Positions 1 through 10,583 of a stretch of DNA of 64,000 nucleotides are shown piece after piece (position 1 is the first letter of the stretch; the number at the start of each line of letters is the position of its first letter). A program made the translations under genes and the position numbers. The notes below the pieces were generated by a model. It did not search any database. It saw only the letters and a list, made by a program, of their open reading frames with translations, and was not told where the DNA came from. The stretch is from Cercospora beticola (Eukaryota > Ascomycota > Dothideomycetes > Mycosphaerellales > Mycosphaerellaceae). Location: the NCBI RefSeq assembly GCF_033473495.1, contig NC_088936.1, positions 2,418,001 through 2,482,000 of the forward strand, read 5' to 3'.

Positions 1-186
1 GGTACGCGCAAGTTTTAGTGGATCCCTTCATCATGAGGTTTACGTGAAGTTAGCAAGATAATAGGACATTGTTGTATCGAATAGCGTCTGTTCATCGTCC
101 ACGTAGTTTCAAAATCGACAAAGGGACAAGACGCCAATGTACTAGACAGGGTTCTGTCCATGCATATATGCTTCTTCGAGATCTGC

Positions 187-3100
187 TCAACTAAAACTTT
201 GCTGGAGCACGTTCCTTCGATACCATGAGCTTCGTCCTAGCAACTCGCGATGAGTGCCCTGGTCTACGCACAGACCTTGATTGATTACGAAAATGATATC
301 CGCTCGTTGTATGGTGTGTAACTTGTGAGCCACGACAACCACTGTCACCCCATCTTGCTTGTTGACGGTATGAAGATGCGCTTTCCAACGAGCCTCAGAC
401 TGGCTATCAAGACCACTTGTTGGCTCATCAAGCAGAAGAATCTCGGGCTCACGCACCAATGCCCTTGCGTTACACAGACGTTGCGTTTCGCCGCCAGAAA
501 AGCGACTCCCGACTGTGCCACAGTCAGTCTGGTACCCTGATGGAAGTGCTCGAATGACTTCATGAATCCCAGCGCTACGGGCAGCGCTTTGGAGTTTATG
601 AAGGGGACTCATCTCCACACTTGGATCGGATCCAACATTGAGGTTAAAAGCAACAGGGCCCTCAAATAGTGAATTGACCTGTGGAACCAGAGACATGCTC
701 CGGCGGTAATGATGCATTCCACTGCCTTCTGCGTGTATGTCTTCTCCGTTGATGAGGACACGCCCCCGCGAAGGGGCATACAGACCTTCGATGAGACTGA
801 GTATCGTCGATTTTCCCGAGCCGCAGTCGCCGACGAAGGCACAAAATGATCCACGTGGGATCGTGAGGGTCAGTTGACCAAGAACTTCGCGGGTAGGTCG
901 GCTTGGGTAAGCGAAGTGTATCGATCTCAGCTCGATGATGGGTGTGTTTTGTGGCCATGAAATTACCTTCCTCCGTCGCAGGGCTTCTCCATCGTGGACC
1001 GTGAATGCAGTAGTTCCCACGTTGGAACGGCCGCTTAGGTTCGATATCTCCTGTTTTCGTGGTATCAATGCGACAAGGTTCGAGATCCTTGTCGTAGCTG
1101 GGCCAGTCCGAGCCAGTTCGTGAGGAAGGCCCATGATTTTCCCTAACCCATGAGCTCCAGACGCAAGCGATGGTAGCGCCATGAACATCTGTGCTGCACT
1201 GCAGTGGCCGGCAAAGATTTGCTTGACGCCCCACCAGTACGTGATCCCATGAACGAAAAGTGGGAAGCTCATCGATGCTGCCAAGAAGAAGTTGGCGTAG
1301 ATCACCTTGCGCAAGCGTACAGCTCGGTGTGCCGCGAGACTGTCCGCGAACGCCCGCAGTGCCTCTTCCTCAAGCCCGAAACAAATCAGGTGACGGACTC
1401 TGCTGAGAGATGCTTTGTTCGTATCAATGGAACGTCTGAACGCCTCGTAGTGCAGGGCGTAGAGCGGGCCAAGCAGCTTGGAGCACAAAACCCCGGCTGC
1501 GCTCACAAGTGGCAGAGTTGGCAATAGCATCTGAAGGTTGTCCGTCAGAAGTCAGTACATTGCTCAGCATCTTCCAAGGGACAACGCGAATCTAGCGACA
1601 CTTACGACAGCCACCTTCCAAGCAACTACATGTGCGAATGCTGGTCCTACCGTGGAAGAGACGGCAGCGCCGATGGTGTGCTCAATAATCGTGGCTGTCA
1701 AGTTGTCAAGCAATGTAGCATCGGCGAATGCACTGTCCCTTAGTCTCAGGTGGCTATCGTGCCAGGCTAGGTCTTTATTGAGCAAAGCGTGTAAAGACAG
1801 CACTCTCACACGGCTGAGAAAGCTTTCGGTAACGCGGTCAATCGCATACGCCCCAAGGAAACCAGTAGCAGAAACAATCATCCCAGTCGCCACAAGCATC
1901 AAGCAGTAGGCATGGCTCACACTAGTGGACTGGGGCTGTGCTGTGGTGCTATGGGGGACTGCCGTCTGGGCACTCGCCATGAGGACCGCATCGAGAAGAG
2001 GTGACGCGCTGAGTAACATGGTGGCCAGAATTGCTATCCAGACGTAGCAGTTTTGAGATAGTGTATGCTCCCGGAAGAAGGACACGATTTGAGGATATGC
2101 TGGTACTGTACTGATCGATTGCTTGCTGCGTTCCGGGGCGTGCGTGAGAGGAGCAGCTGGCCTGATCACTTCCAACTGCTTCCCTTTGCCGGCTTCTGGG
2201 TCACTGTGTTCAGAATGAGCCTCCATATGCTGGAAATGAACCAACTTCGCAAACGCGCCATCGTTTGACATGAGCTGTGTAAAGCATCCCTGATCGACCA
2301 CAGTGCCATTGTCGATGAGTATGATATTGTCACAAGTTTGAACTGTTGATAATTTGTGCTGTGTGTGGGTCAGCGCAGCAAATGCATATCATGAGGCAGA
2401 CTAACCGTGATGAAGACTATAGCTCGATCGGCGTATCGCACGCGTAGATTGTCTTGAATGCTCCTTTCGGTCATGGCATCAACTTCTGACGTTGCTGCCA
2501 AGAAATCGTCAAAGCTGAGTGGCAATGCGTAGATGTTCCAGAACTTGACGTACCTTCGTCCAAAATGAGTATAGGAGCGTTTCGTATAACTGCTCTGGCC
2601 AAAGCAAGCTGCTGCGTCTGACCACCGCTCAAACTCGCACCTCCTGGCCCAATTTCAGTCGCCATTCCGTATGGTAGAGCCGAGACAAATTTTGAAGCCT
2701 CTGTCAGCTGCAGTGCTTCGACCACCCGGAAAACAATGGCTCTCAACACAACTGAGCCTCTGGCGGCTTCCTCCCATGTCTGACCGCTTCGAACCCGTTC
2801 AACCATGGAGGACAATGCGTGCTGTGTTGGCCATCCCTCCATACAACGGACCAGTCCTTGCGCCACATTTTCCAGAACCGAACAGCTCATGAGCACAGGC
2901 CTCTGGTCTGCTAACGCAATGCTACTTCGTAGGCTACGGATGTTGTAGTCACGGATGTCCCTACCGTCGAGCTGTATGGAACCAGAAATAGGGTCATACA
3001 ATCGGCACACCAGACTGGCTAGAGTTGACTTACCGCCTCCTGAGCTGCCGACGATCGCAATAGTGCCACGTCCTGGAATCTGAAAAGAAATGCGATCAAG

Positions 3101-4171
3101 TACAAATCTCTCCTGACAATCGGGATAACGAAATCGGACTTCACGTACGTCAAGCACTGCTGGCGATTTTGGAGCGGGCAGGCCTTCGAGTGATCTCGCG
3201 TCAATCTTTGAGTTTCGTGACAGCGTTGGTAGGAGTTGCTCATACGACGAACGCGCGGCGGTAAAGGCATTCCAGGAGGGAACGAGCGAGGAAATGGTCA
3301 AGGACATGGCAATCAGGTTGCTGGACACCGCGGTCGCCTGTCCCACGGTGATCTGACCAGTGTGCCAGACGGCCGTTGCCTTGAGAGCAAAAGGCAAGAA
3401 ATGAAGTAGACTTGCATGACTGGCAAAGAAGAGGCGTCTCACTCGCCAAGTAGTGTCCAACGACCGTAGTTTCTCGTTGAATCGTTTTTCAAATCTGCTC
3501 GATGCTTGGAACGCATGCACCACCATCAAGTGGCAGAGAGTATCCGAGGCAAATGCACATGCCGCGCTGATCCCTTTGTCGATTGTTCTGCTCAGTACTG
3601 TCTCTTGTCCAAGCATAGGGAAGAGCAGGTACAGCGGAAGCAGCATTGACATCTTCCAAGTCGTTGTAGGAGACTCCCAGAAGCTGACTCCATACGAGAA
3701 GGTTGTGGAGGAGGCGAGAGAGATCAATATCCCCAGTTGTTCCCCGACACCTCGGCGGATGTTGTCAATGTCCGTGTCCAGATACGTGTCGAGCTCTCCC
3801 GGCGACTTTGCGTCAATGTGGGCAAGATCCTGGTGCACCAGAGCGCTCAAAGCAGCGTACTGAATACGCTGTGTCAGACGTTCACCAAACAGACCCCAGC
3901 AGGCCAAACTGATATAGTTGAGGACGAAGTGGCAACAGGCTATCATCATTATCATCTTGATATACTGCCGAGCTGGGCCTTGTTGCGATTCCACCTGCGT
4001 CCAGGCAACGGCCTCCCGAGTGGACAGCCCATCGAGTAACCGGCTGTAGACTGAGCCAAGAGAGGGAGTCGATGCCCCAACCAGGACCGCGGTTACTGTT
4101 CCCACCAGCAGGAGCAGACTGTCGAGGCTCCAAGGTTTGGCATGCAGCAGGAAAAATGTTTCGCTACGCAT
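187..4171 (-). CDS. Full-length ABC exporter, Ste6/ABCB type
   Basis: Predicted plasma- or vesicle-membrane exporter with two membrane halves and two ATPase domains. The spliced model is 4171-2554, 2494-2406, 2358-1606 and 1530-187 (introns 59, 47 and 75 nt; GT-AG; phases 1, 0, 0), giving 1267 aa, the usual size of full ABCB/Ste6 proteins. NBD1 has Walker A GSSGGGKST (375-383), signature LSGGQTQQL, Walker B ILILDEATS (restored only by splicing intron 1) and H-loop HKLST (restored by intron 2). NBD2 has Walker A GDCGSGKST (1054-1062), a deviant signature FSGGETQRL, Walker B ILLLDEPTSGLD and H-loop AHKLHT. Hydrophobic segments precede each NBD. The start was chosen at the first ATG before the first membrane segment; the frame is open further upstream, without an ATG, to an in-frame TAG at about 4319. 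Ste6-type proteins export hydrophobic peptides (a-factor), so its place beside a peptide N-methyltransferase suggests export of that product (inference). Confidence 0.93.
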
Positions 4172-5835
4172 TCTCAGACTTGCAACTTCTTCGCCGACCA
4201 GCTTGAGGACGGAGCTTCCAATATGATCAGCTGAAGTGGCGTAAGAATTGCACAGAGCACCGTGACGTTGGTGCGAGAAAGACTTGGTAGTGCGAGCTTG
4301 AAGCTGAACGTTCGCAGTCTAAGCGCCGATGTAACGACGGAGAAACCAGTAGCTGTCTGTGTCCCCTTTGTTGATCCACGCGGTAGAAGGATGTAATGCC
4401 TGCCATCGGATTGACAATAGGACCTTGATACATGTTGCGGAAGGCTGCGTTAGGCGCTGCATCCTGAAAGTTCATACTTCGCATGTGCTGCTTACGCACC
4501 TCGTGGATGGCTGAGTTAAACAGCTGTTGTCTCCAATTTGTGCTAGCAACCATTCGCCAATAAAGCTTCAACTGGCGGCAAGCCGGTTCATGCGCCCACG
4601 GGGTCAGCCTAGGGTTGGCATCAGGCCTAGCCCATGGAGTAAGCCCCGACCATGCTCTCCAGGCTACAAAGCAGGGACAACTTTTTACGCCTAGCCTGCT
4701 CTAGTGAAAGATGCACAGGCGGATGACCGGAAGTGGCATCGTCATCGCTTGGCACTTCGCGAAGCTTTGCCAGGCCCGGAGGTCCTGGCAACATTTCTGA
4801 CCGACTCGAAAGTCGGACTCAAGAGCCCGTGAGAGTGGAAACGCTGGCTGAATTCCTGCTCATGGACTAGCCTAAAGACTGACGGCATGTGATGAGAATG
4901 CTGTACATCACAGTGCCCGAAGTGCGTGGCAAATTCACAGAATCGTACCATTGTTCATATGGCACGACCTGCGGCGCCAGGGAAGGTCTCAAAGACTTGC
5001 CAAGAGTCTGTGGTATAGAACAAATAGCGCAAGGTCGCTCCTGCACAATAATCTCCACATCATGATGAGGGCTCAGAATGTCCCCATTTAGGACGAACAA
5101 ATGCGACAAGCAAAGTTTTCCCATTACCAAGGCCCATCTTCCAGTAAGCTAACAGGCGTCCAAGGACATCGGATAACTCTGTGCTCGCCGCCGCGGGACC
5201 ATTGGTTATCTAGCCTCCACGACTTGCGCATACGGAAGACGTGGTTTGATATCAACGAGGTTCCAATGATGTTCTTGTCCACCATGAACGTAGTCTTGTC
5301 CTTGTAACAGCTCCCATGGCGATACTGTAGAGGGACACGGGGATCATACAGCTCATCAGAGTTTTGATCTCCTCTTAGGCTCGCTGAAGACATACTGCAA
5401 CGAGTAGTGAAGGAGTCCGGTTCTCACATTGCACTGAAGAGGACTTGTCATTCATGCAGTCTTCAATACAAGGTGACAGGACAACGGCTGGGATCAACAG
5501 GTCGAGGCCTGACCTTCTTACTGATACCATCTACTACGTCCACAAGATGGTTTTCACAAGGTACTGGACCGACATCCCTGGTGGAAAGCTTCTCTAGCAA
5601 CACAGGGCAATGAGGCAATTACACTATAGCAATACCCTAGTTGTTGCATGTGCTCGTCCGACTTTCCCATGCAAGATTGAATCTTGAATTTCGCCCGACT
5701 CGTGCTTTCTGAGCTGCTTAGGGCGGCTTCTGCATTGTCAGTGAGTCGTGATATAAAAGCAGTTGAATTTGAGATCCGCCGGCCGAAATCGTCGATCTTC
5801 CTAATACAAGTACGATCTGCTCTACAGCTGAAAGC
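4172..5835. other. Unresolved intergenic stretch, possible small or decayed minus-strand gene
   Basis: No gene could be assigned to a family here. On the minus strand several protein-like stretches exist. One frame is open from about 4703 to 4227 (about 158 codons) and contains TNWRQQLFNSAIHEVRKQHM. Around 5520-5100 a model can be drawn with a GTATGT donor after 5390, a CTCTACAG acceptor near 5325 and a second intron near 5233-5180; the same frame then runs to about 4745, broken by two TGA codons (near 5070 and 4955). This could be a decayed gene, a gene with more introns, or chance open frames. The plus-strand frames at 5101-5307 and 5407-5613 show no family motif. The left end holds the upstream region of the ABC exporter, and about 5640-5835 is the likely promoter region of the borosin gene. 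Confidence 0.3.
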
Positions 5836-7429
5836 ATGCCTTCCCAAACCTCGATCTGGAATCATATTGATGAGCTCACTCGTCATGATGTTTTTCCCAG
5901 CACCGAAGCCGGTAAGGGAGAACTTGTTGTCGTCGGAACCGGCATCGCGTCCATTCGTCAGATGACTGTCGAGGCAGGTAACGGTCCACAGCTTCGTTGA
6001 AATGTGCGGCTTACCTCTCTGTAGGCATTGGATTACATTCAACGAGCGGACAAAGTATTCTATGCTACACTCGATGCAGTCACCGAGACTTTCATCAAGC
6101 ATCATGCTCCGAGCGCTGAGGACTTGTATCAATACTATGATACCGAAAAGGTACCGTTATGCTGTGAGGATCACGTCTTGCGGCAAGCATTGTCCTGACT
6201 CAGACATAGAACCGCGTTACGACATACGTCCAGATGGCAGAGGTGATCCTCTCCTCTGTTCGCAAGGGAAAACTGACAGTAGCCGTTTTCTACGGTCATC
6301 CTGGAGTCTTCGTCACTCCTTCACACCGTGCAATATACATTGCTCGTCACGAGGGATACAAAGCCCAAATGCTGCCAGGAGTGTCTGCCGAAGATTGCCT
6401 CTACGCAGATTTGGGCATTGATCCTGCTAGTTCTGGTTGCTCCATGTACGAAGCCAGCTTCCTTTTGAACGAACCAAACAGGCTGGACTCCCGTCACCAT
6501 CTGATCATTTGGCAAGTTGGTTGCGTTGGGAAGGAAGCCATGATATTCGACAATAAGGAGATATACAAGGTTTGTTTGGCTCGTGTATAGTACCGGACAT
6601 CGCTCACAGCGTGTGTCATAGCTCGCCGACTACTTGGAAGCGGAATACGGTCCTGACCATCCAGTCATCGCGTACTTAGCCGCCATACAGCCTTTCCATG
6701 ATTCGAAAATGGACAAAATGACGGTAGGAAATGACGATTGGATGAGTGAACGGAGCGGTGCTGATCTGATGTTTCTGCGTCGTAGGTTCAGGACCTTCGC
6801 GATCAGGACAAAGTACAAAACATTCCAATCACTGCTGGAACAACGCTCTATGTTCCTCCGAAGAAGCTGCCAGCAAATCCTCCAGCTTACAAGGACATGG
6901 CAATTGGATACCAACTTGCCCTCACTTCGGCCTTCCGCATCAGTCACCCAGACTTGGACGTCGTAGAGACGTACACTCAAGAAGAAAAGTCTTGGTGTGA
7001 AGAACTCGCCTCATGGTCTCCGCCGAAATCGTAAGTCATGACACAAATTGACTCCGACGTTTGACAAAGCAGTGCTATGCTGATTTTTGCCCCAGGTACA
7101 ATGCCAATGCAGCACCACCTGTCCTACGTCGTATCGCCGTCAAGCTCGCGCTGCTACATCATAGACTTCACGGCAACGTGGCTCTATCTGATGTCGCAAA
7201 CGCAATCACGACAGCAGAGCCCAGCTTGACAGACGAGGAAGCAAATCTGCTCAGGCAATTCGTTGGCCACTTGGACTTCATGTTCAAAAAGGAACGCCCG
7301 CCTCAGTCCGTCACTACATCGATCATCAACAACACCATCGTTCCACCCATTGTCACCCAATTGAATATTATTCGCAAGGATGGATCGATCATGAAGGGGG
7401 TGAAGAAACCTTCGCTTTATGTGTACTAG
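5836..7429 (+). CDS. Borosin precursor / peptide alpha-N-methyltransferase (OphMA-like)
   Basis: Self-modifying RiPP enzyme: a SAM-dependent tetrapyrrole-methylase fold that methylates backbone amides of its own C-terminal peptide, as in omphalotin OphMA. Exons: 5836-5973, 6025-6150, 6210-6569, 6622-6723, 6786-7030, 7096-7429, giving 434 aa (OphMA is about 417). Motifs: VVVGTGIAS (31-39), FYGHPGVF (115-122), [10 protein letters not shown] (143-152), IIWQVGCVG (187-195), then a helical clasp region to about 390. Tyr81, Tyr84, Arg90, Tyr94 and Tyr116 match OphMA Tyr63, Tyr66, Arg72, Tyr76 and Tyr98 at a constant offset of 18. Introns 2-5 are GT-AG (59, 52, 62, 65 nt). Intron 1 only keeps the frame if it is GC-AG (AG|GCAGGT, 5974-6024); the neighbouring GT donor would shift the frame. 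The last residues before the stop ([10 protein letters not shown]) are not typical of a hydrophobic core, and the open frame beyond the stop is listed separately. The start is the first ATG in frame. The fold assignment is firm; the exact C-terminus and product are not. Confidence 0.92.
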
Positions 7430-7540
7430 GTTGCCATGGATCGTGCAATTCGGCGTGTCTGTTTCAACAAAACGTATATGCCGTTGGTGGCGCTACCCGC
7501 CCGGCCGAACGTCGGGGTTATTGTGTTTGTTCTACAGTAG
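7430..7540 (+). other. In-frame 36-codon extension after the borosin stop, with hydrophobic core-like end
   Basis: Directly after the TAG at 7427-7429 the same frame stays open for 36 codons and stops at 7538-7540. It ends in PNVGVIVFVLQ, very like the Val/Ile/Gly-rich, extreme C-terminal cores of known fungal borosins. It could be joined to the enzyme by an in-frame intron ending at TACTAG (7429); the donor GTGAAG at 7400 gives only 30 nt, while GTCACC (7351) or GTTCCA (7342) give about 80-90 nt, all in phase 0. Alternatively the TAG could be a recent CAG-to-TAG mutation, or the extension may be untranslated chance sequence. If real, this rather than the residues before TAG would be the methylated peptide. 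Confidence 0.45.
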
Positions 7541-7766
7541 GAGTCTAGGAGTCATGTTTGGAAGAAATGATATTCGATCGCGTTTCACCACTCTTCTCCC
7601 GCTTCTAAGTTTCCATGCCTCTTGAAAGGGTTTGCTTGCTGCTGTTATCTAAATCGAGATATATGGATCACAATCCGTTCCCCGTCATCGAGTGTGGGTG
7701 GTGACAATGCTCCCTTCGGCATTGGCACTTCGGCGTTGGCACAAAGAACAGCAATGCTATTATTAT

Positions 7767-8840
7767 TCACAAAATAGCAAAGAGAACTAACTCGATGCTC
7801 TCGCGACACCAATCTTGGGCGTCTCCCGTATCAAAGGCCGTGTGCCATGCCCCTTTCCAGTCTGTATCAGCTCTGGCCGACGGAGACGAGGGTTGAGAAA
7901 CACTTACATGGCTCAGTCCGACCCTCGGAGCAGGTGTTTCGGAACACGATCATCTCATCTGGGGTTTGGTCGCTCACGTAGTACCACAGATGAGCAGAGT
8001 TATTCTTGAGAAAAAAGTTCTCCGTCGAACTATCTTCATGATCCGGTGATGTTAGCGAGGATCCATACCTATAGTCGAGAGAGCCTTCTGCGAAAGAGGT
8101 GAGAGACAGCGAGCGATGCGAGCGGACTTACTACCATGGCCGGGGCTGCGAGAGCGCAACGCATCTGAATCACGATCCACGGAACGATAATCACAAAGCG
8201 CCAATGGCCAGTCATTGTTCGGTCCCTTGATGACTCTCCACACACTGTGATCGTTTCAGCCACATTTGATGATAAGTATTTTCGTAGGAGTTGTGGGACG
8301 CGAATCTTACTTTAACTGATCGAACGGGCGATCTACCACGGCTGAAGCATGTTCCTTCCCATTAAGAAGTTGCTTCAGCCGCTGAGCTCCGCTCGTGGGA
8401 GTATAATCCAGATGGGGCACAGTCAAAGGCTGCTGATAGTGAGATTCCCCTTCAACACCACTGGGCAGGGCACTTGGGAATCCCGGATGTCGTTTGCGAC
8501 GTAGATGCCCCGAATATAAGATATCAGTATAGTGTGGGAAAGCTCGTAGGAGGAGCGCACGGATATGCGCGAAGTAGTGCGATGCAATGGACGAGTCGGA
8601 GTCGATCTGAGGCAGGACGAGATTGTCCTGCAGGATGGCGAAACCGCTGGTGTCTAGGTTGAAAGACGAGAAATCGTACGGTGGTACTGTTCGCATGTCG
8701 TGAATGAGCAGAGGCGAGAATTCATAGCCGTATCCAGCCTGTGTTGCACCATTGCCCTCTTGCTGCGCTGACCGCAGCGTGTTGCAGTTGTGTGCGGTGA
8801 AGTATATCATGTTCCATTGTCGTGACGTGGTAGGAGACAT
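7767..8840 (-). CDS. CmcJ/AsaB-type oxygenase-like protein
   Basis: Member of the fungal family annotated as CmcJ-like methyltransferase, GA4 desaturase-like or AsaB-type hydroxylase/desaturase, found in many secondary-metabolite clusters. Model: 8840-8311, 8244-8132, 8087-7908, 7861-7767 (introns 66, 44 and 46 nt, GT-AG), giving 305 aa. Family landmarks appear in order: an N-terminal region with FNLDTSGFAI, the His-Asp pair in VPHLDYTPTSGAQRLKQLL, then FDQLNVWRVIKGPNNDWPLA and LCDYRSVD, NNSAHLWYYVSDQTPDEMIVFR, and the C-terminal AFDTGDAQDWCRESIEL. Every motif reads only across the proposed splices, which supports them. Donor 2 has two alternatives 3 nt apart (GTAGTA or GTAAGT), changing H-E-G to H-G-K-G. 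It converges on the borosin gene, 337 bp away (or about 226 bp if the extension is used), so it may tailor the peptide by hydroxylation or desaturation (inference). The reaction cannot be told from sequence. Confidence 0.85.
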
Positions 8841-10583
8841 GTTGGTTGCAGTACGATATAGATCGACGGCAATGGTGGCGAGCGAGATAGGTTCGTTTCC
8901 AGCACCATGAGGTGGACGGTAGCTACTGCGCTATAGACTATACGGATCGCGTTGAGATGGAGCAGGGGACGGAGAGGACGAAAAGGTACCCATGCTGCTT
9001 TGCTGGATTTCCTAGCCCCGGTACCCATAGCTGCTGGCTTACACGATAGGCAGGGTGAGAAGGTGCAAGCTGTCTCGAAATGGCTGTCAATCTGCGCGCG
9101 CGAACTTTATGCTACCACCGCCATCTGTCATCAAAGTCTCTTCCCGATCTTTCTCGTTCCATTCGGGCATCAAGCTCCTTTTGTGCCTCAGATGTTGCGA
9201 GCTGCCTGCCTTCATTTCTCGACGAGAACGTGAAATCGTCGCCATCGGACTAAAGTCTGCGTGAGGTCGGTCGGTCGAGCCCGCAGAGCCGCGTCCGTCG
9301 ACGATGGTCCACAGTAACGGCAACGTGCATCAGTCAACCTCCGCTTATGTATCGCATTCCCAGCGTCGAATCGGCAGATCACGCAAGTCGACGCGCTCTT
9401 TGTGAAGATGTCGCCCGCTTCGGAGCGCATCAATCGATCTAGGCCATGTTGGCAAACTGCGAGCTGGTCATTAGGTTTTGATGCTCGAGCAGCGGCGGCG
9501 AACGGTGGGTCGTCTCTAGAGATGGTGAGATGCGCTGCACAGCTATGCCGAGCAGCCATGACAGATGACGACGCTTTCTTTGCATTCGTCTGACCAGCCA
9601 ACCATCTGACGCATCGTGCATCGAGATCTCTCAGTGGAGTGTGCTACCGTCGAGTTTGCACCGCACACCCTCCTTTATACCTAGCTGCTGCCCTCGATAG
9701 CCTGCCCACTTGCACGCCTCTGACACCGATATACCCTGGCAAACCAAGGACTACACTACCACGCTGCCTCCGTGACGACGAGCGCGAGTAACGATGACGA
9801 GTGCAGCAGGCACGCAGGACTACCACGAAATGCTCACGACAGAGAAGGGACTGCGCGCGGTAACGACGGCAAGAAGAGTGCCTTGTAATCTTATTCCGCC
9901 CACCTTGATCATCCCTGGCTTTCCTGCTCGTCGTAGACGCAGCGCAGAAGCCTGTTCTCGCCTTCCTGACCTGACACGAGCATTTTCCATTTTACAGTCT
10001 GGAGTGATGGCCGTGAACTTCATCGCGCTCAAAGTTGGCAGCGATGTAGTGCTGAGCAAGGCCGATCGGCTGAAGTTCATGTCAGCAGGACTTGCCCTCC
10101 TTGCTTTGCACTTTCAGGGTTGAGCATGTCAGCACAGCTACTGCCAAGAAAATTTGTTCCAGGACCGACAGCTGCACATACCGCAACAGCCGATGACTCC
10201 AATCTGGGCGTCCCTGCTCAGGGATGTGTCAGCATTCCGCGAGTCATGCGGTGAGCGCGTCCAGCGCAACATACAGCCTGCGGTTGCTCGACCGGTATTC
10301 ATCCACCATGATCTCTTGAAGACGCATTGATGGATCGAGCCTCAGGACGAATCATGCATGTTGTAGTGCATAGCAAGCTCGTCGCTCCCATACCTTGACG
10401 CCTCGCCGCGGGAGGGCGCTCACAATCTGCAGGTCCAAGGCTGCGCCCTCTCCGCAGCAGAGCACTGCTTAGCCTTGCGCCGTAGGAGCGTCTGCGCATT
10501 TCACCGTCGCAAGCGTGTCGTAACGTATATTCTGCCTGTCGAGTAGGAGCGTCTGATCATCTAGCCCTCTAATAATCTCGACC
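8841..10583. other. Intergenic region without a recognised gene
   Basis: Base composition is still balanced and shows no RIP signature. Several 60-130-codon frames overlap on both strands, none with a family I recognise. The most notable are a minus-strand frame at 9212-9601 holding two spaced CxxC pairs (CVIC and CRYC, about 18 residues apart, which could bind zinc) and a plus-strand frame at 9794-10123 (109 codons). Neither has supporting context. The region right of 8841 is the likely promoter of the oxygenase-like gene, and about 10,300-10,583 that of the HET-type gene. Confidence 0.5.

Noticed and set aside
662..1234. Minus-strand 190-codon frame inside the ABC gene
   Set aside because: It is the shifted frame of the exporter's last exon; NBD2 motifs are in the other frame.
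4741..5393. P450 or thioester-reductase identity for the unresolved segment
   Set aside because: Some text is reminiscent (SEMLPGPPGL, VPYEQWYDSV), but no haem-binding loop, ExxR or Rossmann motif is present and the frames do not join.
5554..6132. Minus-strand 192-codon open frame
   Set aside because: It lies antisense to the first two borosin exons, whose motifs and residue spacing are clearly on the plus strand.
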